Assembly: GCA_009829735.1 (NCBI GenBank)
Contig: CM020620.1
Span: 4,146,299 to 4,210,298, forward strand
Length of the DNA: 64,000 nucleotides
Reading direction: 5' to 3'
Source of the DNA: Pyropia yezoensis
Lineage: Eukaryota; Rhodophyta; Bangiophyceae; Bangiales; Bangiaceae
Shown: positions 42,623 to 51,497 of the stretch, in pieces
Layout: the number at the start of each line of letters is the position of its first letter
Numbering within the stretch: the stretch's first letter is position 1
Translations under genes and position numbers: made by a program
The notes under the pieces: model-generated
The model's database searches: none
Told to the model about the DNA's origin: nothing
Seen by the model: only the letters and a program-made list of their open reading frames with translations

Positions 42623-44447
42623 GTGGCTGGCCGGGTGCAACTGGCCCCCCGCCGTGCCTGTTGTGCCCGTATTGTACCTGGTACCGGTTCAGGAGCCTCC
42701 TCGATACGCAAGTCGCTATTATCCAAGGGGATGAAGCTCCAACGCTGGAGGTCTAGGGCCGACCATATGATTGTCATCAATGGTGGGGTACTTCTCAGTG
42801 TTAGTGCCGTGACCCTACAAACTAGGTTGGGAGCCCATGAGGTCGACGTGACCTATGGAGCAGTCGAGAATATATCGGTACCCCTGCTTCTGGGTACCCC
42901 TTGTTGTTGTAACACAAGTGCCTTTGATTTGTGGCCCGGAGTATTGGGTCAAGTTAATGAATGGGGAGACTATCCCCATCCTTGGTAAGGGAAAGTCTGT
43001 GGCTCCTGTGACAGTCTCACAGTCGAAGCCTATTTGCTCCATGAGAGAAGGGATTACTGCTACCCTGCGATTAGCCCGTAAGGTCACGTTGCCCCCCAAC
43101 TCGGTGGCGCACGTTGACGTTGTAACTGATTATACGGGAAACGGGTTGGTGCACCCTTACCCCCGTCTTGCTCGCAAGCACCAAGTGCATGTTGCCCTTG
43201 GCACGATGGACTCCAAAGCCGGAGTCCCGTGGAGGATTCAGGTGATGAACCTGACCTCTTCGCCCAAGTACTTCAAGTCGGAGGCCAAGTTCGGCTATAT
43301 CGACCAACATGAGGGACCAGTAGTAGCGGTCACTTTCAATTCGGGCGCGACTAGCGACCCGAGGCCCGGAAAGGAGAAGCACCATGCCAAGCTGGCCGCC
43401 TCTCCTCGAGCCCATGTGAACATGGAGAATTTTCCACCCAGGTTGAGGGTTCCAGTTGAACGCCTCTTGGACCAATATCACAAGTTGTGGGATGGTCAAT
43501 TGGGACTCATGAGAGCCACCGAACACCGGATCGAGTTGAAGCCCGGTGCACCTCCGATACGCCAACAATCGTACGGGGGAGGGCCCCGTTTAAGGGCCCT
43601 CGTCAAGGGGCAAGTCGCTCGCATGGAGGCCCTCCATGTGATTGAGCCCAGCAACGCCGAGTGGGCGAGTCCGGTTGTCATTGTCCCCAAAGTTGATGGG
43701 ACCCCACGGTTCTGTTTCGACTACCGTAAGCTCAACGAGAGCACGGTGAAGGACAGTTATCCCCTCCCTAGGATGGACGACTGTCTGGACTCACTGGGGG
43801 AGGCAAACGTGTTCTCTACCCTACACTGCAACGCGGGGTATTGGCATTTTCCCATTGCCCCGGAAGACAGGCATAAAACTACCTTTACCTGTCACTGTGG
43901 TGCCTACCAGTGCAAACGACTACCGTTTGGACTGTGCAACGCGCCGGCAGCTTTCCAGCGCGCCATGGACATGATTCTGGCCGGAGTACGGTGGCAGATC
44001 TGTATTGTGTCCCTAGACGATATCATTGTGTTCTCCCGAAGTCCGGAGGAGCACATTGGCCATTTTGGCCAGGTGTTCAAGCTACTTGCTGACGCCAGTG
44101 TGTCACTGAAGGCGAGCAAGTGCCACCTTTTCACTCAGAAGGTAGAATACTTGGGACACGTTGTCCGTCCTGGGCGCCTCAGTGTCAACGAGAAGAACTT
44201 GAGGGCCATCCGTAAGGCTCAGTACCCCCAGACCCAGACCCAAATGAGGAGCTTCCTCGCGATGTGTAACGTGTACCGACGTTTCACCAAGGGCTTCGCC
44301 AAGGTGGCAAAGCTGCTGAATAAACTAGTTAGCTCGACGCTACCGAAGAACCTGCTTCCCCCAAGTCGGGTGGAGCAGGAATCCTTTGAGACTCTTCGGG
44401 ATCTACTGTTTGCGGTCTATTGCCGTTCGGCGGCCGCTCCCAACTAG
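42623..44447 (+). pseudogene. Protease remnant and reverse transcriptase of element III
   Basis: One frame carries VDVTYGAVENISVPLLLGTP, the C-terminal part of a retropepsin. After a shift near 42930 the frame runs to 44447 with the linker (IPILGKGKSVAPV), FCFDYRKLNESTVKDSYPLP, STLHCNAGYWHFPI, RLPFGLCNAPAAFQRAMD, VSLDDIIVFS and a thumb with YLGHVVRPGRLSV. The catalytic YxDD motif reads SLDD; the Tyr is lost. The retropepsin DTG is not visible. Confidence 0.85.
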
Positions 44448-45053
44448 GAAGGCCACTGGCAGTGCACCTACTCCCACTGAGAGTAAGGCGGAGCTCGCTG
44501 CCAGGCTCGAAAAACTCATCCCTAAAGTCAGGGCTGAGATGGACAAAGCGCAAAAGCGCTACAAGCGTACCTTTGACGAAAAGGTGCGTAACGCCAAGCA
44601 CGTCCCCGAGCAGGGTGACTGGGTACTGGCTCACTCACACATCCCTAATGGGGGTAAGTTGGTGTTCCGACGAAGGGGCCATGCCAGGTCTTTCGTACAG
44701 ATGGATGGCGGTTCACCATCGAAAGTGACGATTGAGTCCGCACAGTAAACGGTAAGGACGTGGTAAAAGTTGCACCACCTCCTGCAGGCGACCAGGCTTG
44801 GGTGCGTGCGCTGAAAGCGTGGCACCTGCCTCCGCTACCTGCGGCCAAACAGGGCCCGCGGGAGTACGCGTTCTATAAGTTCATCGACCACGGGTGGGAT
44901 GAGGACACTAACCGCCTCATGTTGAGGGTGCGATGGTTCGGCTATAAGGCGAAGGATGATACGTCGGAATACGTGGAGGACCTTCCCGCTGAGAAGGTCC
45001 GGGCACAATGCGCCCGGAACGATACCGACCCTGACTGCCCTCCCTCAACGTGA
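44448..45053 (+). pseudogene. Integrase C-terminal tail and chromodomain of element III
   Basis: PKVRAEMDKAQKRYKRTFDE and EQGDWVLAHSHIPNGGK match the post-core region of element A pol. One frame over, EYAFYKFIDHGWDEDTNRLM and LRVRWFGYKAKDDTSEYVED match the element A chromodomain. RNase H, the HHCC domain and the catalytic core (about 450 codons) are deleted at about 44447. Confidence 0.8.
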
Positions 45054-45911
45054 GGGAAGGCCAAGAGACAGTGCCAAGAGAGTGCTTCAAGTCGAAGTGG
45101 TACGCAGAATGGCTTTTAACAACAGCCCTAACCCACACACTCTCACAACAAAGGCAGCTGCCAACTAGGCACGCATGCTAGACTCCCCAACACCACGACC
45201 CTCGCCCTCACGTGGAGGCGAGCGGCGAGACCCACGCCGATAACGTTCCCCACCCGTCGGCGGGGGCGGCAGCTCCAAGTCGGAACCGTCGCGCCCCTCA
45301 CGGTCGCGCAAATGGCGACGACCGCGGCTACTCTTCTGCTTGGTCTTGGGCGCAAGTTGGCGACGCAGACGCCGGACTGACTCCGTCTCCGACGGGGTAG
45401 ATGTGATGACTTACCCAAGACCGGGGAGCCCTCAACGTACTCGTGGGAGTCTCAGCGGGCCCTGCGAGCCAATAAGGCGGCTCAGCCGTTGACCGTACCC
45501 AATCTTGACCGTCAAGTAGATACTTTCGTCCTCGGAGAGAGTGGATATCTACAGAGTTTTTCCGGGGGCCCTGACGCTCCACCGATCATTCCAGGACTGG
45601 CTCGTGCTTTCCCGAACTAGTGGCACTCTTGACCGCTAGATATTGTGAGAGACCTCCCGGCGTTGAGCACGCGTGTTCACCCGAGCATCAGCAGGGTCCT
45701 CCTCCACACAGACCCCTCATCACGTTGCTCAGCCCAGTCCCTAGCTCCACCACCCCGACCAGCGTGTCTCCAACGTGCACTTCACAGGCCGTCCGTTTGC
45801 CCACACACGCATCACTTGGGCCGCGTCCCCCTTCGCCCCCCAGACTCGGCCTCTGTGCTTCTTTGCCACGACGTGCCTCTGCTCTCCCCCTCTCCCTTCA
45901 CCGTCGTCACC
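45054..45911. other. Element III flank and thioredoxin upstream region
   Basis: 45390-45620 has a plus-strand frame (EPSTYSWESQRALRANKAAQ, LDRQVDTFVLGESGYLQSFS, then a stop at 45618-45620). It looks like a protein remnant of unknown family, perhaps retroelement-derived. 45650-45911 is pyrimidine-rich and probably contains the thioredoxin promoter and leader. Confidence 0.35.
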
Positions 45912-47590
45912 ATGGCCGCTTTTGTGCCTACCACCGCGGCAGCGGCGGCGTGCGCTTGGACGCCCGCCGCGACGGCGGTGTGTGCCAAGCGGGCGGCTAC
46001 GGCGCCCGCTTCCGCCGCCATCCGTCGCCCCGGTCGCCGGGTACGGGCAGGGCGGGTGGCCGTGACGGCGGCGGCGGTCGAGCCGGTGGACGTGACCGCC
46101 GACACCTTTGACGCCGAGGTCATGGAATCTGCACGTGCATTCATGTTTCTGCTTCTTTTTCCGCATTGTGGTCTGCGCGTGGGCTGCGCGTGGCCTACGT
46201 GTGGTGCAGTGGGTAGAGGCGGTGGGGGGTGAATTGGGTGACCATTGTGGGGCATGTGCGGCCACGTGTGCGCTGCCAGGGCGGCCGACGGGTTGCTGTT
46301 GGTTTCTTTACTTGAGCACGACGTGGAAGCTTTCACACGCTCATCTCGGGCAGTAGCGGTTGGCGCTGGCTAGTCCCGTTTCTGCGTGCAGATTTAGAGA
46401 GGCCCAGGCGTTACCGGCGCGCATCCGTTGGCGGCGGCGGTGTGGCAGGTGGCCCGTCCCCCCCCCGAGGCGGCTGGCTGATGTGTGCGCCCACACAGGT
46501 GCCGCACAGTGTCAGCGGACGGGCGTTGGCGCTTGGTGTACCGAAGATTCATCCCCTGCGACCAGTTGCGGGGGGCCCTCGCGGTCAGGGCTGCATGGAA
46601 CAGGGGCGTCGCAGGTCTGCCCAGCCTACCCAGTCGACGGCGAGGTGCAGGGGTTTGTTTTCTTGTTGATCCCTGGCGCTGGTCCTATCGCTGGTCCAGC
46701 TTCTTTTGTTGGGCGGCAGTCTTTGCTCACCTGCGTTCTGGCCATGGTTTCCCGTTCCCGTGATTGCTGATGTGTCACGACTCTGCTTTTTCTTCTTTGG
46801 TGCCGTACAGGACGTGGCTGTGTTGGTGGACATGTACGCTGAGTGGTGCGGACCCTGCAAGCTGGTGGCACCATTGTACGTTTCTCACTATTTCCTGTCC
46901 ACTCGGGGTGGCTCTGTGATTCATGCGTGCCCAGTTTTCGATGGGCAGCTACGGGGGGGCATATCAAGAGGGCGCGCTCACTGACTGCGCGCGTGCGTCG
47001 CTCTCGCTTGTGTGTGCGGCTGCTTCCCTCTGTCTCTTCCTCCGTTAAGCCACCCCTACGCTTCGCCCACATCCAGGATGGACTTGATCGCGATGAACCT
47101 GGCCGGGAAGCTGAAGGTGGTGAAGATTGACACGGAGCAGTACCCATCGTTTGGTACGTTCAGATTGACTGCTCGGCTCTTGTTCTACCGCTTTTTTTTT
47201 CGTTCCTTAGCGGGGAGAACCACCTCATCCTCGCGGACACGCCCCTCTGCTTGTCGCTTTGTGACTCGCGCGTGCGGTTGAAGCTGCAGCTGTGGCGTCT
47301 TCTGCGCCTTCTCTGAATGGATCCGCGCTTAGCTCGACCCAGGGCTGTCGCCGGTGACTCGCCGACGCTGACGCGGATCCTTGTCCTCGCGTTTGTCCTC
47401 CTTGCTTTTCCTGTCGCCCCCGCCCCCGCTTGGTTGTGTGGCTCCCCGGACAGTCAAGAAGTACAAGGTGCATGGCCTGCCAACCTTTATGGTTGTCAAG
47501 AACGGGGAGGTGCTCAACATCCAAGAGGGCGCTATGCGCAAAGCCAAGCTCTACGAGAACGTGCACACGCACCTGCCGGAGCTCAAGTGA
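45912..47590 (+). CDS. Plastid-type thioredoxin, four exons
   Basis: Exons are 45912 to about 46130, 46811-46875, 47077-47153 and 47454-47590, about 165 residues. The ATG at 45912 (CACCATGG) opens an Ala/Arg-rich leader with almost no acidic residues for about 50 codons, consistent with a plastid transit peptide. The mature part has TADTFDAEVMES, VLVDMYAEWCGPCKLVAPL with the redox CGPC at 86-89, KLKVVKIDTEQYPSF, and VHGLPTFMVVKNGE with the cis-Pro. It would reduce disulfides of plastid target proteins. Introns 2 and 3 are GT-AG. Intron 1 fits family alignment best with a GC donor at 46131; a GT donor at 46119 keeps phase but drops VMES. m- or y-type cannot be settled. Confidence 0.88.
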
Positions 47591-48188
47591 GCAGCCCCAA
47601 TTCCTTAGCACTGTTCCTGTCCAGCGCGCTCGCTTGATTGGTTTGATGGGTCAGTTTTTTTCTACTATTTTACACCCGTGTGTATGCCGAACCGGGGATG
47701 GTCAAAGGGCGAGTGCCGTTGATGTAATTTTCTTTTCATCTTACGCGCACGCGGCTTTTATCTGTTGTGCTTTGTACAGCCGCGTCACGGCGCGACCTTT
47801 TTGCAGCCACATGTGCCTCGGGACACTGGCCCGGGCGTCGCCGTTTCCCTTCGATCAGCTGGCGCGCATGGCGGCCGATTTTCTTTTCTCTTCTGGTGGT
47901 TTTGTTCATGTCCTTTTCCTCGAAACTGGGGGCAGTCTGGGGCTGTGCTGTTCGTGTGATGGCCCTCGTCTGTGCCTTCTTCCCTCCGTTTGATTCGGAG
48001 CACGGAGCACGCAGGACAGTGGCGCAGGCGTAGGCGACCATGCGTGGTCCGTCCACGGGGTGAAACGCTCTTTCGTCCCGCTAATTATGACCCCAGCCCC
48101 CGTCCAGCCCACCCACCCTCGCCCTGCTCCGCGCGCGCGAAAAACAGAAAGCCCCCACCCCCTCTCCTGTACTACACCCTCGCTTGCC
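47591..48188. other. Intergenic between convergent thioredoxin and dapB-like genes
   Basis: About 600 bp of 3' flanks. No AATAAA and no coding frame with motifs were found. Confidence 0.5.
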
Positions 48189-48864
48189 CTAGGACATCTG
48201 GCCCGCGCGGAGAACGTCAATCATTTTGTACACCCGCACCCGGTCGGCTGCCTGCCGGCGGGCCGCCAAAAAGACGACCTCGTCGACGGTGCCCTCGGCG
48301 GAGACGGCACGGCCCACCACATTGTGCTGGAGCTCAAACCGCACGCTCCCGTCCCCGCTCACCAGTCTGTAGGTGTGGAAGGCGTGGCCGGCGAGCGCAT
48401 CAGCGGGCACCCCCATCATCGCCACCTGCTCGTCGGGCGACCGCACCGTTACAATGTCCGCCACGTCAAGCGGCGCGCCCAGCGTGCCCAGCGCGCCCAC
48501 AATCGCCTTAGCTGTCCCCGACGTGTCTGCTTTGTGGGACTGCTGCGATTCGGAGACGGAGAGGGTGTAGCCCGCGTAGGCGCCCGGAAAAGCGGCGGCA
48601 GCGGCTTCGAGCACCGCCTGCAGCGCCACAATCTGCTTGGCCATGTTGGGCGCAATCAGCGCGTAGGCAGACCCGTCGGCGGCGACAACGGCCGCCCGCA
48701 TCGCCGCCTCGTCGCCGCCAAAGGTGCCAACAACAAATGACAGGCCTGTGGCGGCGTAGGCGGCCACGTTGGCATTGACCGCCGTGGGGTGGGTGTAGTC
48801 CACCACCACCATCGATGGATGCTCGGCTGCAATGGCCGCGAGCGTCGCCTCACGGTCGACGGGG
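48189..48864 (-). CDS. dapB: Dihydrodipicolinate reductase, 3' exon (plant type)
   Basis: DapB reduces dihydrodipicolinate with NAD(P)H in lysine biosynthesis, in plastids in algae and plants. This exon encodes about 225 residues: VVVDYTHPTAVNANVAAYAA, FVVGTFGGDE, APNMAKQIVA, the catalytic-loop ESQQSHKADTSGTAKAI, and the ending RVRVYKMIDVLRAGQMS. The spelling matches plant-type rather than bacterial DapB. The exon opens after a pyrimidine-rich CCCACAG acceptor. The N-terminal Rossmann motif (GxxGxMG) must lie in upstream exons at higher coordinates, but element A starts 91 bp upstream, inside the intron, and fills the rest of the window. If the front survives beyond the window the intron exceeds 15 kb; otherwise the gene is dead. 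Confidence 0.8.
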
Positions 48865-48977
48865 CTGTGGGAGTGGGCAAGGTGAAGAGCAAGGGCGGGG
48901 GGGGGAGGACGGACGGGGAGGACAAACCAGTAGAACTGCAAAAAGAAAACAGGATTGTAGCATCCCTGGCCCCGACT

Positions 48978-48995
48978 TGGCGCCGACCCGGGACT
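48978..48995 (+). promoter_or_regulatory. tRNA primer-binding site of element A, copy 2
   Basis: The same 18 nt as in copy 1, again exactly 22 bp from the element's left end. Confidence 0.75.
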
Positions 48996-49203
48996 GCAAC
49001 CAGAGGGCACCAGGTGCCAGAACACGCCCGCCGTGTGGCGATGGTTGGCGGCCGTGGCCCGTGCCCGGCACTGGGATGCGGTGGACTACGCTATCCACAC
49101 GCGAGAGAGGGATTTCTGATGTGTTTTTGCATATTTGTGAGGGACTTGATTTGAGAGAATTTGAGTGTGAGATTAGTGAGTGGGAATAGAATTAGTAGTG
49201 ATA

Positions 49204-49245
49204 GTGGCCCCCGACCTGACGAGGTTAGACTCGGGTCGGGGCCAC
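49204..49245 (+). other. Leader hairpin of element A, copy 2
   Basis: Same 12-bp stem with a bulged C as at 6352-6393; both arms are unchanged while surrounding leader bases differ at several positions. Confidence 0.55.
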
Positions 49246-49736
49246 TCGGGGTTATGGGGGGGCTACCGGGCCAACGTGCCGGGGTTCCCCCAGATGCACG
49301 TTAAGAGGGACAGCGAGGCGCCCTCGGCCCGCGCCCTCAGGGAAAAAGACAACTGCGCGTTTGCTTTCCTCTTCCCCGTGTGCACTACCGTGCGTATCTG
49401 TTTGCCCTGCGAGCAGGCACGTGAGGCAACAGGCATACCATTCTCGTAGTTCCCCTTTCTGCGTTACCTGTCCCTTTCCCCCGAGGGATATTGACACGTG
49501 TCTGAGAGGATCGAGTTTTATACCACATATTTGGTGGAGCAGCAGGGGATTGGAGTGTTTGAGAAGAGACATTTGGGAGCAGCGGTTGCGTTGTTCCTAT
49601 TCTGTCTTTTTCTGTGGTTTGGGAATTATTTGCACCCGTTCACGGGAACCCCATTCCTGGCTCTCCAACCCCTCTCTTGTGGTCTTGCGATCTTTGGACA
49701 CGCAGGTAACTGGACTGTGGCTGTCAAGAGACCAAC

Positions 49737-51497
49737 ATGGCTACCCTCCCTGGCACGACGGTGCCCGAAGGGGTAGACCCCGCGTCCCTTGACGCATCCC
49801 TGGTCACCGCGGGGGACGGTGCCCAACCCGGCGTTCTCCCTACGGGTGAAGCAGACCTGGGCGTGACATCCGGTAGTGGACTGGAGTCTACAGGCGGCCA
49901 AGTACCGCCTGCTCCCGTTCCTCCGGCTGTTCCTCCTGTGGGAGCCACCCCGGGGTCAACGGCGTTTGAGTCCGCTCGCAGCAGACGTCTCCCTCCTGTC
50001 GGTTCTACTCTTCAACCTCCAGGGATAGCCCCTGGTGTGTTTACTCCTGGACCCACACATGGCAGCTGGGTGTATACACCTCTTCCTGTGGGCACTAGCA
50101 GTGCCAGAGGCACCGCTATGACTGGTTCTACGGGTCTTCCTGAGACTTCGACTCCTGGGACCGGCCAAGCTTTTCCTCCCCTTGCGTCCTATGGGGCGGG
50201 GAGCTCCAAGACCGGTGACCGGAGCAGCCGTAGGCGTCGGCGTCGTCGCCGCCGCTCTAGCACCAGCGAGACCAGTTCCTCCAGCTCTGAGGAGGGATAT
50301 GACTGGGATGCATCTCCCGGTCCTACCCGGCGCAGGCTAGTCGAGTTCGACTTCCCTGCCCACCAAGTGGGAGATGCCACCCTGAACAAGGTCACGTATT
50401 GGGGTAATTACCGGCTGGAGAACCAAGACCAAGGTTACACCCGGAAGATGGCCAAGAAGATGGCATCCCTGAACCGGCGAATGCAGCCGAGCTTTGGGGG
50501 ACATCCTAAGTTTTCCGGGAAGAGACCGGCGCTTATCTTTGCCTTCCTGCGCCGGTTTGTCAAGGCATGCAATGACAACGATGTGTCCGAGGGCAAGGCT
50601 CTCTATCTCCTGGTTAACTTCATGACCGGAGAAGCGGAACAGCGGTTTGCACAGGTTCTACCAGACTCTGCCGGGCACATTGTTGGACGTACCGTCGCGA
50701 GTTATCCGGAGGCGGTCAACTGGCTCCTGTCCAACTACGCAGACGCGGACTCCCTGCGTAAGGCAGTCGGTAGGCTGAACCGGGCAACCATGGAGAGACA
50801 AGAGACTCCAGAGGCGTTCGCCCGTCGTGTCCGGGAGATGAGCGATGCTTGTGGCAACGTTTACCCTGAGGACAGGCTCAAGATGATCTTCTCGGAGGGG
50901 CTTCCTGAATATCTTCAAGTGGATGCGGAGAACTACAACCAGGAACATCAAGAACATACCTTCCAGCAGTTGATGGCCTACACCCAGGGCAAGCACCGGC
51001 AAGCCAAGGCCCTCCAGGCTCCTATGGTATCAACCCCCAAGCCGTTGTCGCGAGTTCGTCCCGGACCCGACAAGTATAAGGGAGGTGATAACCCTGTACC
51101 GGTACTCGCAGTTGGCGAGGCCTCACCCATGGAGTCAAGGGACAAGTGGGGCGGCTTCGTTTCTAAGGAGCAACCTTCCCTGGTCGCCCCCAAGCAGATC
51201 AGGAACCAGCGGTTCCGGTCTTGCTGGCTGTGCCAGAAGGAGGATCATATGTCCTACCAGTGCCCGACCATTCCCGAGGATCTCCAGGAGAAACTCAAGC
51301 GTCAAGGACTGGTGTTTGCAAAGGCGGTCAACTGGGCTGACCGGCGGGCACCCTCCAAGATGGACAAGGCACAGGTACATGCCATCCGAGTGGCAACCTT
51401 ACAGAGCATCACGGAGGCTCTGGCAAGGGAAGCTCCTACGGACTTTGACCTGGAGACCGAAACCTCTAAGGACTCCTCGGAGCCGGGAAACGAGTAG
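49737..51497 (+). CDS. gag: Gag polyprotein of element A, copy 2
   Basis: 586 residues, the same length as copy 1, with the same order: Pro/Thr-rich N-terminus, Arg run, Ser/Glu patch, capsid domain (FAFLRRFVKACNDNDVSEG, YPEAVNWLLSNYADAD), CCHC knuckle CWLCQKEDHMSYQC and acidic tail ending EPGNE. Scattered substitutions against copy 1, many of them synonymous, suggest the two copies diverged while gag was still functional. Confidence 0.92.
   Translation: MATLPGTTVPEGVDPASLDASLVTAGDGAQPGVLPTGEADLGVTSGSGLESTGGQVPPAPVPPAVPPVGATPGSTAFESARSRRLPPVGSTLQPPGIAPGVFTPGPTHGSWVYTPLPVGTSSARGTAMTGSTGLPETSTPGTGQAFPPLASYGAGSSKTGDRSSRRRRRRRRRSSTSETSSSSSEEGYDWDASPGPTRRRLVEFDFPAHQVGDATLNKVTYWGNYRLENQDQGYTRKMAKKMASLNRRMQPSFGGHPKFSGKRPALIFAFLRRFVKACNDNDVSEGKALYLLVNFMTGEAEQRFAQVLPDSAGHIVGRTVASYPEAVNWLLSNYADADSLRKAVGRLNRATMERQETPEAFARRVREMSDACGNVYPEDRLKMIFSEGLPEYLQVDAENYNQEHQEHTFQQLMAYTQGKHRQAKALQAPMVSTPKPLSRVRPGPDKYKGGDNPVPVLAVGEASPMESRDKWGGFVSKEQPSLVAPKQIRNQRFRSCWLCQKEDHMSYQCPTIPEDLQEKLKRQGLVFAKAVNWADRRAPSKMDKAQVHAIRVATLQSITEALAREAPTDFDLETETSKDSSEPGNE
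51485..51491 (+). promoter_or_regulatory. -1 ribosomal frameshift heptamer, element A copy 2
   Basis: G GGA AAC in the gag frame, followed by GAG TAG. The pol frame is open from the re-read C at 51491, and 45 codons separate the slip site from the first TTG at 51626. There is no ATG near the pol start, so translation through gag is the simplest route. Confidence 0.75.

Larger units (their letters stand above)
39950..45053 (+). mobile_element. Decayed Ty3/gypsy element III
   Basis: Gag, protease remnant and reverse transcriptase lie in order, then a jump to the integrase tail and chromodomain. Related to element A by the gag-pol layout and similar sequence (VKDSYPLPRMDDCLDSLGEA versus VKDVYPIPRMDDCLDFLGDA). 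Broken by two gag stops, a nested copia-like LTR, frameshifts and deletion of RNase H and the integrase core. The 5' boundary is not defined, and no LTR was found. Confidence 0.8.
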
